A DNA stretch of 64,000 nucleotides from Enterocloster clostridioformis (lineage in GTDB: Bacteria > Bacillota > Clostridia > Lachnospirales > Lachnospiraceae). The DNA lies in the NCBI RefSeq assembly GCF_020297485.1, contig NZ_JAIWZC010000001.1, positions 3,596,001-3,660,000 of the forward strand, written 5' to 3'. A model generated the notes under the pieces. The model saw only the letters and a list, made by a program, of their open reading frames with translations. It made no database searches and was not told where the DNA came from. This document shows, piece after piece, positions 53,076 to 62,442 of the stretch. Numbering within the stretch: position 1 is the stretch's first letter; each line of letters begins with the position of its first letter. The translations under genes and the position numbers were made by a program.

Positions 53076-54065
53076 ATGGAATTATTTCATAAAATATACA
53101 GCTGTTATTACAATGTGGTCCGCCACATACTGGATAAAGCCTGGCACAGCCCCATAACCAGGCAGGACATGGAGGATATATGCCGTTCTTACGGTTTCCA
53201 GGAAAGCGCCCTGTCCATTATCCCCAAACTGACGGACGGCACATGGGCCCTTCTGGAGGAACAGGACAAACATACCTTTACGTCCCGTCTGGAACACGCC
53301 GTTCCCACCGTCCCGCTTACGAACCTCCAAAAAGCATGGCTGAAATCCCTGATGCAGGACCCCCGTTTCCAGCTGTTTTTCACAGACGGACAGTTGGAAC
53401 TTCTGGCCCGGGAATGGGACGGTCTGCCCTCCCTTTACCGTGAGGACGATTTTTACTGCTATGACCGCTACAGGGATGGGGACTCCTATGGTTCCTCCGA
53501 CTACAGGAAGCATTTCCAGGCCATTCTCAAAGCGATTCAGGAGGAACGCGTTCTTCTGGTGGCCTATGAGGGAAAACACGGCCGTGTCCACTCCTTTGAG
53601 GCCGCCCCTTACCAGCTTCAGTATTCCTCCAAGGACGATAAATTCCGGCTCTGCTGTCTCCAGTTCCACAGGAATACGTTCAGCCGCAGCACCATACTGA
53701 ATTTAGCGCGGATAAAGGACTGCCACGTCACCGCCAAAGCATGTCCCGGCGACCTGGAATCCCGCTGTTTCCAGCCTGTTCAAAAGGCTTCTGAACCAGT
53801 GGTCCTGGAAATCAGCGGGGAACGCAACTCCCTGGAGCGGTGTATGCTGCATTTTGCCAACTATGAAAAGCACACGGAATATGACGTGGAAAAGAAATGC
53901 TGGATCTGTTCCATCCACTATGATCTGACAGATGAAACAGAACTTCTCATAGATATACTCTCCTTTGGCCCCGTGGTCCGCGTACTTGGCCCTTCATCCT
54001 TTGTACGGCAGATTCGCAGACGGGTCAAAAGGCAGCATGAGCTGTTCAACAGTGAGAAAGGATAA
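53076..54065 (+). CDS. WYL-domain transcriptional regulator (second of a pair)
   Basis: 329 residues. Lacks the long N-terminus of its partner; a short helical head (ITRQDMEDICRSYGFQESAL) precedes the WYL fold (EERVLLVAYEGKHGRVHSFE, PYQLQYSSKDDKFRLCCLQF) and a C-terminal WCX-like domain (VVLEISGERNSLERCMLHFA). Translationally linked to the first gene. It ends near a short plus-strand tail with no strong terminator. Confidence 0.8.
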   Translation: MELFHKIYSCYYNVVRHILDKAWHSPITRQDMEDICRSYGFQESALSIIPKLTDGTWALLEEQDKHTFTSRLEHAVPTVPLTNLQKAWLKSLMQDPRFQLFFTDGQLELLAREWDGLPSLYREDDFYCYDRYRDGDSYGSSDYRKHFQAILKAIQEERVLLVAYEGKHGRVHSFEAAPYQLQYSSKDDKFRLCCLQFHRNTFSRSTILNLARIKDCHVTAKACPGDLESRCFQPVQKASEPVVLEISGERNSLERCMLHFANYEKHTEYDVEKKCWICSIHYDLTDETELLIDILSFGPVVRVLGPSSFVRQIRRRVKRQHELFNSEKG

Positions 54066-54140
54066 ATTTAAAAAGGATGCCGTTGTGCAGACCGGGTATA
54101 CTATGTATGCACCAGGACCGCCATTCGGCATCCTTTTACT

Positions 54141-54428
54141 CTATGGTTCCTTATTTTCCTCTAATCTTAGAATCAAATTCTTAACAAGCTCTTCCTTACT
54201 CTTAAATTCCATCCTGACGTCAGTAATATACCGGAAAGCCTCCTCCCATTCGCTCATGGAATAAGATGATATGCTTACCATGCGCACGGCATATAAAATA
54301 TCCTCTATGTAAAACGGACTGTGAAGGTCCGAAAGGTACTGGCAGCCTGAGAGATCCTGCAATCTGGCCAACAGCCCCCCCTGGGATTTATCTGGCATCA
54401 TATAAAACTCCTCTTCTACTTTCTGCAT
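54141..54428 (-). CDS. Hypothetical protein
   Basis: 95 residues (MPDKSQGGLLARLQDLSGCQ, YLSDLHSPFYIEDILYAVRM, SMSEWEEAFRYITD), acidic and helical, no recognised domain. The ATG at 54428 has GGA-rich sequence upstream (AGAGGAAATTGGA). Divergent from a small Xre-type regulator gene 108 bp away, suggesting a regulator-target pair. Confidence 0.5.
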   Translation of the reverse strand: MQKVEEEFYMMPDKSQGGLLARLQDLSGCQYLSDLHSPFYIEDILYAVRMVSISSYSMSEWEEAFRYITDVRMEFKSKEELVKNLILRLEENKEP

Positions 54429-54535
54429 GTATATTTCCAATTTCCTCTGTGCAATCTATACATTGCAATTATATATGACATTTGTCGTAAAATCAAGGAA
54501 ATGCAACCTATTTCTTGCATATTCCGGAGGATGCC

Positions 54536-54796
54536 ATGGATCAAAAATTAAAGCAGGATTTAAGGATAGGGCCAAACATCCGAAAATACCGTCTGCAGTC
54601 ACATCTTACACAGGATCAGGTCACTGCAAAGATGCAGCTGATGGGGATCAATATTTCACGCAGCATATATTCCCAGATAGAAAGCGGCACATACAATATA
54701 CGAATCTCCGAGCTGGCTGCCATGAAGGAAATCTTTAACATCAATTATGAATCTTTTTTTGATGGAATCATGCTGAACCACAGGGATAGACAATAA
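54536..54796 (+). CDS. Xre-family helix-turn-helix protein
   Basis: 86 residues: IGPNIRKYRLQSHLTQDQVT and INISRSIYSQIESGTYNIRI form a Cro/C1 HTH, here with a two-residue-longer turn. A short C-terminal tail only, so it is probably a dimeric repressor. CCGGAGG precedes the ATG at 54536. The AT-rich spacer to the divergent hypothetical gene contains TTGCAA-type repeats as likely sites. Confidence 0.78.
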   Translation: MDQKLKQDLRIGPNIRKYRLQSHLTQDQVTAKMQLMGINISRSIYSQIESGTYNIRISELAAMKEIFNINYESFFDGIMLNHRDRQ

Positions 54797-54807
54797 CAAA
54801 ACAACAT

Positions 54808-54843
54808 GAACAGGCCGCCTGTCAAACGACAGACGGCCTGTTC
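54808..54843. terminator. Terminator between the Xre gene and adhE (convergent)
   Basis: GAACAGGCCG / CGGCCTGTTC stem with inner CTGTC/GACAG pairs; serves both convergent genes. Confidence 0.8.
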
Positions 54844-54885
54844 CAAACACAAAGGATAAAGGTATTTACCCGCAATGGGTACGAA

Positions 54886-57498
54886 TTATTTACCGTAGTA
54901 TGCTTTTAAATACATTTCTTTAATCTCGCTCATCAGCGGATATCTTGGGTTAGCGCCGGTGCACTGGTCATCAAAGGCCTGCTCAACCATTTCATCCAGC
55001 CTGTCTAAAAAGTCTTTCTCATCAATGCCATAATCCTTGATGCAGGACTTGATGCCTACGCTCCTCTTAAGCTCCTCAATCTTCACAATCAGCTTCTTAA
55101 CCGCCTCTGCATCATCCTTAGCCTGGATTCCGCAGAATCTTGCGCACTCCGCATACCTTTCACGGGTATGTGGATACTGATACTGGGAGAATGTACCCAT
55201 CTTACGCGGATTCTCTGCAGCATTGAAATCAACCACCAGGGAAATCAGCAGGGCATTGGCAACACCGTGTGGCAGGTGATGGAATGCACCCAGCTTATGA
55301 GCCATGGAGTGGCATACGCCCAGGAATGCATTGGCAAACGCCATACCAGCCATACAGGAGGCATCCGCCATCTTCTGACGCGCCTCAACATTTGTAGGCT
55401 CATTGTAAGCTGTTGGAAGGTAATCAAATACGTTCTTCATGGCCTTAAGTGCAAGGCCGTCTGTATAGTCGGTAGCCATGACGGATGCATATGCCTCCAG
55501 TGCATGGGTCAGTACGTCAACGCCGGATGCGCTGGTCAGACCTTTCGGCTGGCTCATCATGTTGTCTGTATCAACGATTGCCATGTTAGGCAGAAGCGCA
55601 TAGTCTGCCAGAGGATACTTGATACCGGTCTCCTGGTCTGTGATAACTGCGAAAGGAGTAACCTCTGAACCTGTACCGGAGGAAGTAGGAACAGCGATGA
55701 AATATGCTTTCTCGCCCATCTTCGGGAAGGTGTATACACGTTTCCTGATATCGATGAAGCGCATGGCCATATCCATGAAATCCACTTCCGGATGCTCATA
55801 CAGCACCCACATAATCTTGCCCGCGTCCATAGCGGAACCGCCGCCCATAGCCAGGATTACATCCGGCTCAAATTCTCTCATGAGCTTGGCGCCAGCCTGT
55901 GCGTTAGCCAGTGTGGGGTCAGGCTGTACATCGGAGAATACGGTATATGTGATTCCCATCTCGCTCAGACGGTCTGTGATGACATGGGTGTATCCGTTCT
56001 TATACAGGAAGGAGTCTGTTACGATGAACGCCCTCTTCTTGCCTAAAACGTCCTTCAGCTCATTTAATGCTACAGGCAGACAGCCCTTCTTAAAGTAAAC
56101 CTTCTCAGGTGCACGGAACCACAGCATGTTCTCTCTCCTTTCAGCAACGGTCTTGATATTCAGTAAGTGCTTAACCCCAACGTTCTCAGAAACGGAGTTG
56201 CCGCCCCAGGAACCGCAGCCCAGTGTTAAGGACGGAGCTAACTTGAAGTTATACAGGTCACCGATACCGCCGTGGGAAGAAGGAGTGTTGATTACGATAC
56301 GGCAGGTCTTCATCCTTGCTGCGTGCTTTAAAATTTTCTCTTCCTCATTTACATTCACATACAGGGATGAGGTATGGCCGTAGCCTCCGTCTGCCACCAG
56401 ACGCTCTGCCTTATCCAGAGCCTCGTCAAATGTCTTGGCCTTGTACATAGCCAGCACAGGAGACAGTTTCTCATGGGCGAACTCTTCGCTGATATCCACA
56501 GACTCAACCTCGCCAATCAGAATCTTGGTATCCTCCGGTACTTCAACGCCTGCCAGCTTGGCAATGGTTGCCGCTTTCTGACCCACAATCTTGGCATTCA
56601 GGGCGCCGTTTACAATGATGGTCTTGCGGACCTTATCAATCTCGCCCTGCTTTAAGAAATAGCAGCCTCTGTATTCAAATTCTTTTCTTACTTCGTTGTA
56701 AATGGATTCCATGACTGTAACGGACTGCTCGGAAGCACAAATCATACCGTTGTCAAATGTCTTGGAATGAATGATGGAGTTAACCGCCATCTTAATATCT
56801 GCTGTGTCGTCGATAATGACCGGTGTGTTGCCGGCGCCAACGCCCAGAGCAGGCTTTCCTGAAGAATAGGCAGCCTTTACCATGCCGGGACCGCCTGTTG
56901 CCAGAATCAGGTCCGCATCTCTCATTACCTCATTGGTCAGTTCCAGTGAGGGAACATCAATCCATCCGATAATGCCTTCCGGTGCTCCGGCCTTCACTGC
57001 CGCGTCCAGAACCACCTTAGCCGCCGCAATGGTACATTTCTTAGCACGGGGATGTGGGGAAATGATGATTGCGTTGCGTGTCTTTAAGGCAATCAGCGTC
57101 TTAAAGATAGCTGTGGAAGTAGGATTGGTGGTAGGAATAACAGCTGCAATCAGGCCGATTGGCTCGGCAATCTTCTTAATGCCGTATTCCTTATCTTCCT
57201 CAATCACACCAACTGTCTTGGTGTCCTTGTATGCGTTGTAGATATACTCTGCCGCGTAGTTGTTTTTGATGACCTTATCCTCAACCACGCCCATGCCGGT
57301 CTCTTCTACTGCCATCTTTGCAAGCGGAAGACGCATCTTATCGGCTGCGCTTGCTGCCGCAAAAAAGATTTTATCTACCTGCTCCTGTGTAAAGGTAGAA
57401 AAAGCTTTCTGCGCTTCGCGCATTGCGTTCATTTTTGCATTTAGTCCGTCTACGCTGTCAATGATTTCCGGAACAACCTGCTCGATTTTCTTTGCCAT
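54886..57498 (-). CDS. adhE: Bifunctional acetaldehyde-CoA/alcohol dehydrogenase
   Basis: 870 residues. The N-terminal ALDH half (to about 440) has the thiol Cys in NGMICASEQS. The C-terminal Fe-ADH half shows GGGSAMDAGKIMW and the iron ligands in LTHALEAYAS and CHSMAHKLGAFHHLPHG. Reduces acetyl-CoA to ethanol with two NADH, the main fermentative redox outlet; forms spirosomes in other bacteria. The ATG at 57498 is 8 bases after GGAGG, better than one five codons upstream. A consensus promoter and a Rex-like site precede it. Confidence 0.95.
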   Translation of the reverse strand: MAKKIEQVVPEIIDSVDGLNAKMNAMREAQKAFSTFTQEQVDKIFFAAASAADKMRLPLAKMAVEETGMGVVEDKVIKNNYAAEYIYNAYKDTKTVGVIEEDKEYGIKKIAEPIGLIAAVIPTTNPTSTAIFKTLIALKTRNAIIISPHPRAKKCTIAAAKVVLDAAVKAGAPEGIIGWIDVPSLELTNEVMRDADLILATGGPGMVKAAYSSGKPALGVGAGNTPVIIDDTADIKMAVNSIIHSKTFDNGMICASEQSVTVMESIYNEVRKEFEYRGCYFLKQGEIDKVRKTIIVNGALNAKIVGQKAATIAKLAGVEVPEDTKILIGEVESVDISEEFAHEKLSPVLAMYKAKTFDEALDKAERLVADGGYGHTSSLYVNVNEEEKILKHAARMKTCRIVINTPSSHGGIGDLYNFKLAPSLTLGCGSWGGNSVSENVGVKHLLNIKTVAERRENMLWFRAPEKVYFKKGCLPVALNELKDVLGKKRAFIVTDSFLYKNGYTHVITDRLSEMGITYTVFSDVQPDPTLANAQAGAKLMREFEPDVILAMGGGSAMDAGKIMWVLYEHPEVDFMDMAMRFIDIRKRVYTFPKMGEKAYFIAVPTSSGTGSEVTPFAVITDQETGIKYPLADYALLPNMAIVDTDNMMSQPKGLTSASGVDVLTHALEAYASVMATDYTDGLALKAMKNVFDYLPTAYNEPTNVEARQKMADASCMAGMAFANAFLGVCHSMAHKLGAFHHLPHGVANALLISLVVDFNAAENPRKMGTFSQYQYPHTRERYAECARFCGIQAKDDAEAVKKLIVKIEELKRSVGIKSCIKDYGIDEKDFLDRLDEMVEQAFDDQCTGANPRYPLMSEIKEMYLKAYYGK

Positions 57499-57588
57499 TT
57501 CCTTATCCTCCATTTTCCTTGTGTTTGCATCAGTACATTTAGGCTGTACCTGCCTGTCAAGTCATTTTAAATTGTTACTCAACCGCTA

Positions 57589-57606
57589 TTGACAATTAAT
57601 TAACAA
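57589..57606 (-). promoter_or_regulatory. Candidate Rex (NADH-sensing repressor) operator
   Basis: TTGACAATTAATTAACAA is close to the clostridial Rex consensus TTGTTAA-N4-TTAACAA. It lies just downstream of the adhE -10 box, a repressing position. Rex control of adhE is established in other Firmicutes; here it is inferred. Confidence 0.6.
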
Positions 57607-57619
57607 TCTCACTGTTTGC

Positions 57620-57648
57620 ATTATAAACCTTCGTTAAAAAAATGTCAA
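57620..57648 (-). promoter_or_regulatory. Promoter of adhE
   Basis: Perfect minus-strand TTGACA (57643-57648) and TATAAT (57620-57625) with a 17-bp spacer; leader of about 115 bases. Confidence 0.85.
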
Positions 57649-57705
57649 TATGTAAATGAAAGATTTTATAAATTTTTTAAAGAGAGGGCAATATAAGAAA
57701 GAAAA

Positions 57706-57743
57706 GAGCTATCCTCTACCGCAATGGCAATAGAGGATAGCTG
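57706..57743 (-). terminator. Terminator of metK
   Basis: GCTATCCTCTA / TAGAGGATAGC stem, followed on the minus strand by CTTTTCTTTCTT. Confidence 0.8.
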
Positions 57744-57785
57744 TAATTAACAATCGAACACAATGGCCAAATCTCAAGGGCCTTC

Positions 57786-58973
57786 CTATAGATAACTTTT
57801 TAATAATTCCACCTTATCCAGTCTCTCCCAGGGCAGGTCCAAATCATTGCGGCCAAAGTGACCATAAGCAGCTGTCTGCTTATAAATCGGACGGCGCAGG
57901 TCCAGCATCTTGATAATTCCGGCCGGACGGAGGTCAAAATTGGAGCGGATGATGTCCACCAGCTTCTCATTGCTCAATTTCCCGGTTCCGTAGGTATCCA
58001 CCATGATGGAGGTAGGATGAGCAACGCCAATGGCATAGGACAGCTGAATCTCGCACTTGTCAGCCAGACCGGCCGCCACGATGTTCTTGGCAACATAGCG
58101 GGCAGCATATGCAGCAGAACGGTCCACCTTGGTGCAGTCCTTTCCGGAGAATGCGCCGCCGCCGTGACGCGCATAACCGCCGTAGGTGTCAACGATTATT
58201 TTACGTCCTGTCAGACCGCTGTCCCCCTGAGGTCCGCCGATAACGAAACGTCCCGTGGGGTTGATGAAAAACTTCGTGTTCCCGTCAATCATATCCTGAG
58301 GAAGTATCTCGTCAAAGATGTACTTCTTCACATCCGCATGAATCTGTTCCTGGGTCACGCTCTCATCGTGCTGCGTGGATAATACCACCGCATCCAGGCG
58401 GACCGGCTTGTCATTTTCATCATACTCCACCGTTACCTGGCTCTTGCCGTCCGGACGGAGATACTTAAGCGTACCGTTTTTGCGGACTTCCGTAAGACGC
58501 TTAGCCAGCTTATGGGCCAGGGAAATGGGATAAGGCATGAATTCCTCTGTCTCATTGGTGGCAAAACCAAACATCATGCCCTGATCTCCTGCTCCGATAG
58601 CATCCAGCTCCTGGTCAGACATCTTATTTTCCTTTGCCTCTAACGCCTTATTCACTCCCAGCGCAATATCCTGGGACTGCTCGTCAATAGCTGTGATAAC
58701 ACCGCAGGTATCGCAGTCAAAGCCATATTTGGCACGGTCATAGCCTATCTCACGCACAGTCTCACGCACCAGCTTCTGAATATCCACATAGGCGTTGGTG
58801 GTTATCTCTCCCATGACCAGAACCAGTCCTGTTGTGGTAGCTGTCTCACATGCTACGCGGCTCATTGGGTCCTGCTCCATCAGAGCATCTAAAATCGCGT
58901 CGGATATGGCGTCGCACATTTTGTCCGGATGCCCTTCTGTTACGGATTCAGATGTAAAAAGTCTTCTCTCCAT
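57786..58973 (-). CDS. metK: S-adenosylmethionine synthetase
   Basis: 395 residues. Signature motifs [10 protein letters not shown] and GGGAFSGKD, metal/ATP residues in [18 protein letters not shown] and [10 protein letters not shown]. Makes SAM from methionine and ATP. AAGGAGAGA precedes the ATG. A SAM-I riboswitch with its terminator lies in the leader, so high SAM shuts off this gene. Confidence 0.97.
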   Translation of the reverse strand: MERRLFTSESVTEGHPDKMCDAISDAILDALMEQDPMSRVACETATTTGLVLVMGEITTNAYVDIQKLVRETVREIGYDRAKYGFDCDTCGVITAIDEQSQDIALGVNKALEAKENKMSDQELDAIGAGDQGMMFGFATNETEEFMPYPISLAHKLAKRLTEVRKNGTLKYLRPDGKSQVTVEYDENDKPVRLDAVVLSTQHDESVTQEQIHADVKKYIFDEILPQDMIDGNTKFFINPTGRFVIGGPQGDSGLTGRKIIVDTYGGYARHGGGAFSGKDCTKVDRSAAYAARYVAKNIVAAGLADKCEIQLSYAIGVAHPTSIMVDTYGTGKLSNEKLVDIIRSNFDLRPAGIIKMLDLRRPIYKQTAAYGHFGRNDLDLPWERLDKVELLKSYL

Positions 58974-59031
58974 TTTAAGTCTCTCCTTCTTTCAGATAAA
59001 TGATTAATAGCAGCTGTAACATCAACCATTT

Positions 59032-59066
59032 ACAAAAAACAAAGTCCGCAGCAATTGCGGACTTGA
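59032..59066 (-). terminator. Expression-platform terminator of the SAM riboswitch
   Basis: AAGTCCGCAattGCTGCGGACTT-type stem (minus strand) followed by TGTTTTTTG, 26 bases after the aptamer and 60 bases before metK. Confidence 0.88.
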
Positions 59067-59091
59067 AAATATCTTTAAATCTTCAAATCCT

Positions 59092-59237
59092 CTTATTGCT
59101 CGACCAAGTATGCTCTTGCAGCATACTCCTCGCTCAGGCTGGCACCTTCCGGCCCTTTCGCATATCTTGCTGATATACTCAACCGGGGTTGCCGTGACTT
59201 CACAGGTCCTTTGTACCTCCATCACTCTGAATAAGGG
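59092..59237 (-). ncRNA. SAM-I (S-box) riboswitch
   Basis: Minus-strand S-box core: P1 CTTATTCAGAG ... GAGCAATAAG, the GATGGAGG box, AAACCGG-like CAACCCCGG, AAGGTGCCAGCCTGAGCGAG and TGGTCGAGCAATAAG. All class-defining junctions are present in order. Followed by an intrinsic terminator, giving transcriptional OFF control of metK by SAM. Confidence 0.95.
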
Positions 59238-59279
59238 ATATTTACGAACTCTTTAATTGTAAAATGTGTTACTTTCAAT

Positions 59280-59308
59280 ATCTTATAGCAATTATATCTA
59301 TATGTCAA
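59280..59308 (-). promoter_or_regulatory. Promoter of the metK transcript
   Basis: TTGACA (59303-59308) and TAAGAT (59280-59285) on the minus strand, 17-bp spacer, 43 bp before the riboswitch. Confidence 0.6.
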
Positions 59309-59332
59309 TACTAAAATTTATCATTTCCTATT

Positions 59333-61177
59333 CTACCTTATGGTAATCCTTCCCTGTCCGGCGGGATTTGCATACTCAGATGTCACAAAGCCTCCCATCC
59401 GCCTGATATAGGAAGATAATATATCCACATCCACCATGACCTCATCCCGGATTACATTGCATCCTTTAAACATAGTCATGCCGTCGCCTCCCTGTTTCAG
59501 CATGTAGTTATGGGACGCTACGGTATATGTCCTATTAAGGTCAATGGGCTCTCCCGCCACTTTAATATCCGTTACCCTGTAGGCTCCTGACACGCCGGTG
59601 AAATTGCCCTTGTCATCCGTCTGTACGCCGGACCTAACGGATGTGTCGATGGTGTAGGTCAGACCGGAAACCTGAAGGAAGCCCCCGCTCTCTTCCGGAC
59701 AATTTTTAGACGCCATCTCCAGTGCATCCTTAATCTGCTGTCCTGTGGCCTCTATGACACATCCCATATTTCCATAAGGGAACACAGCCAGGGTATCGTT
59801 ATAGGTAATGTTTCCCGGCTTAATAACGCTGCGGATTCCACCTCCGTTGCTGAGCCCGATATCAGCCCCCAGCTCCACACGGTAAGCATCCGCTGTCAAA
59901 TCACCCAGATTCGTCTCAGCGTTTCTGACAATACGGTTCCCTGTGGCAGGATCATTAACCGTCAGTTCATACGGCGTAGCGCCCAGAACCGTCTTTAAGG
60001 TCTCATTGTATTGGTTCTCGATTGACTGGATAAACTGCCAGGTTCCATAGTCCGCAGCCTTTCCGTCCTTGCTAATATAGCTTCCTCCGGGAATCACAAT
60101 AGTAAGCCCCGCCGGAATCACATCCGCATTCTTTATCTTATCCAGGTTACTGTTATAAATATCAATCCAACGGTTATAACTTCCCAGCTCTCTCTTTGCA
60201 ATCCTGCTTAAGGTGTCATGTTCCTGTACTGTGTACTCCCTGTCCGGATCCGCGGCAGGCACCTCTGATATCAGCTCGGCGCGTATGGAACCATCGGCGG
60301 ATATGGTCAGCTTACCGATATGGTTCAGCTTGGTTCCCGTCTGTGTCAGAACCACATTCTGTCCATTTTTATTCTTTACGTTCTCCGACGGAACCGTTTC
60401 ATGGGAATGACCGTCAATACATGCGTCAATTCCCGTGGTATTGGCAATCACATTGGCGGAGGACCATTTCTGGGTAATGCCGTTTTCCCCAAGATGGCCG
60501 GCCAGAATCACATAATCAGCACCCTCTGTCCTGGCGGCGTCCACGCTGGCCTGCACCTGATTATACAGCTTCTGGCCGCTCTCGTCCTCACAGAAGGAAT
60601 AAATATAATTGCCCTGGCTGTCCTGGAAATACGCCGGAGTGGATTTTGTAAAGCACTCAGGCGTGGTCACACCCACAAACGCCACCTGAGTATCTCCATA
60701 TGTAAACATCCTATAGGGCGCAAAAACAGGTGTGCCTGTTGCGCTGTTTATAAAATTGCAGGAATAATATCCGCAATTTAATTTCCCGGCCAGTTCCAGA
60801 AATCTGGACATGCCATAGTCAAACTCATGGTTTCCCGGAACCGCAAAATCATATCCCACATAGTTCATGATATCAATAAGATAACCGCCGTCGGAAAGCG
60901 TGCCAATGGGCGCTCCCTGAATGGCATCCCCTGTATCCACCAGGGTCACATAAGGGGTCTGCCGCTGCATCTCCTTCTTATATAATGCCAGACCGGCATA
61001 GCCGATATTGTCATCCACTCCGCAGTGGACATCATTGGTGTACAGCACCACGATATCCTTGTCCGCTGCCAGTGCCGTGATTGGACCGCCTGCCAGCGGC
61101 AGGCCCGTCACTGCCACTGCGGTCAGGACAATTGCGAGAAGCAGACTCTGCAGCCATTTAAAACTCTTGTTTTTCAT
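59333..61177 (-). CDS. Secreted 5'-nucleotidase/2',3'-cyclic phosphodiesterase-like protein with internal LysM
   Basis: 614 residues. Signal peptide 1-38 (ends TALA-A). Calcineurin-type metallophosphatase domain about 42-300: YTNDVHCG, LVDTGDAIQG, VPGNHEFDYG, LAGHLGENG, DGHSHET. A LysM module (YTVQEHDTLSRIAKRELGSY to IPAGLTIVIP, 314-364) is inserted before the 5_nucleotid_C substrate domain (about 395-595; GLSNGGGIRS, FPYGNMGCVIEATGQQ). Hydrolyses extracellular nucleotides; LysM would anchor it to peptidoglycan. No sortase or S-layer motif seen. Confidence 0.9.
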   Translation of the reverse strand: MKNKSFKWLQSLLLAIVLTAVAVTGLPLAGGPITALAADKDIVVLYTNDVHCGVDDNIGYAGLALYKKEMQRQTPYVTLVDTGDAIQGAPIGTLSDGGYLIDIMNYVGYDFAVPGNHEFDYGMSRFLELAGKLNCGYYSCNFINSATGTPVFAPYRMFTYGDTQVAFVGVTTPECFTKSTPAYFQDSQGNYIYSFCEDESGQKLYNQVQASVDAARTEGADYVILAGHLGENGITQKWSSANVIANTTGIDACIDGHSHETVPSENVKNKNGQNVVLTQTGTKLNHIGKLTISADGSIRAELISEVPAADPDREYTVQEHDTLSRIAKRELGSYNRWIDIYNSNLDKIKNADVIPAGLTIVIPGGSYISKDGKAADYGTWQFIQSIENQYNETLKTVLGATPYELTVNDPATGNRIVRNAETNLGDLTADAYRVELGADIGLSNGGGIRSVIKPGNITYNDTLAVFPYGNMGCVIEATGQQIKDALEMASKNCPEESGGFLQVSGLTYTIDTSVRSGVQTDDKGNFTGVSGAYRVTDIKVAGEPIDLNRTYTVASHNYMLKQGGDGMTMFKGCNVIRDEVMVDVDILSSYIRRMGGFVTSEYANPAGQGRITIR

Positions 61178-61306
61178 GATTTTCCTCCTTCTTCACCCTT
61201 TTCTTCAAACATTTTGCTGCTCGTATCATATAACCATCATATCATATTTTCCATCAAAAGCCAAATGAAACAGCAGGTGCTCCGGCAGATCCGGATATCC
61301 GCCAAA

Positions 61307-62335
61307 TCAATCCCCGGCCAGCTCCCCCTCGTTCGCCTCTTCCCTGCATATCTCCTGTGCGGATTGGTAATCCGTCACAGCCAGCTCCATCACAGACTGG
61401 GAATAATTTACAGATATCCTGACATATTTTCCTTTTTCCCTGGCTGCCTCAGACGCAATTCCCGCAATCTGCTCCAGCACCTCCCTGGTCAGATATCCTC
61501 CCCGCCAGTGGAAAACATAATAGGGCTGTTTTTTTCTCAGTACCACCTTAAAGCGTCCGGCCACGTCCTCCAACTTAGTCAGGGACAGCCGGTTCTCCCT
61601 GTAATAAAACCTTGCCCCGTCCGTACATGCCGGCACCTTATATACCAGGGGCTGATGATCCTTAAATATCATCCTGTCATCCAGATTAAAATAATCAAAC
61701 CGCTTCTGTCCATACCGGCCCAGGGAATTATCAAAGGTCGCATCCAGATGGTACCATGTGTTTTTCAGCTTCACCAGATTCCATGCATGGCGATACCGGA
61801 TTCCCCTGTCAGGAGCTGATTCACTTATGGCTATCAGGCACTCCAGCCCCAGCCTGTCGCACAGTATTTTCACGGTCTTTGCAATGCCTTCGCACACGCC
61901 GATTCCCTGCTGGAGAGGCCCTATAATTTCATGAGAATACTGTTTTTTCAGTTTGTCATAGGTTACATTGGAGCAGATGAATTCATGCACGTACTTCTCC
62001 TTTTCCTCCGGCGTCATCCCCTCTGCCTGCCGCACCAGGCGGCTGATTCTGGCCTCCAGGGCTGTTTTCATCTCTTTTATTTTCTTCTTCTCAAACATAT
62101 ATTCCGGAATCATCTGCACATATTCTGAATTCCGGGCAAACCTGTAGTGAAAGCCCTCCACATAAAATATGGCCGGATGGTCCAGGCGCAACCGGAAAAA
62201 AATATCTGACAGTTCTTTTCCATCCAGGCCCAGAACCGGAAATTCCGGCGACAGTGACTCAAATCCATCCAGCATGGCCCTGTAGGCGTTCTGCTGCGCT
62301 TTATTCATCTGCTGGTAATAAAATTCCTGTTTCAT
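61307..62335 (-). CDS. Transglutaminase-like (papain-fold) protein
   Basis: 342 residues. The Cys-His-Asp triad is visible: Cys in GIGVCEGIAKTVKILCDRLG, His in RYRHAWNLVKL, Asp in WYHLDATFDNS. The N-terminal 130 residues are helical, with no signal peptide or membrane span. The family includes proteases and cross-linkers; substrate unknown. Frame intact; no operon partner within 100 bp except the murA gene upstream (107 bp). Confidence 0.8.
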   Translation of the reverse strand: MKQEFYYQQMNKAQQNAYRAMLDGFESLSPEFPVLGLDGKELSDIFFRLRLDHPAIFYVEGFHYRFARNSEYVQMIPEYMFEKKKIKEMKTALEARISRLVRQAEGMTPEEKEKYVHEFICSNVTYDKLKKQYSHEIIGPLQQGIGVCEGIAKTVKILCDRLGLECLIAISESAPDRGIRYRHAWNLVKLKNTWYHLDATFDNSLGRYGQKRFDYFNLDDRMIFKDHQPLVYKVPACTDGARFYYRENRLSLTKLEDVAGRFKVVLRKKQPYYVFHWRGGYLTREVLEQIAGIASEAAREKGKYVRISVNYSQSVMELAVTDYQSAQEICREEANEGELAGD

Positions 62336-62442
62336 ATCCGTTCCACATATCCTTCTTAAGTCTGTTTGTCCTGCCTCTGAAAGAAAAGGCAGGATCCATG
62401 CACCTTCCGGTACATCCTCCTGCCTTGTATTCTCTCCTGTTA

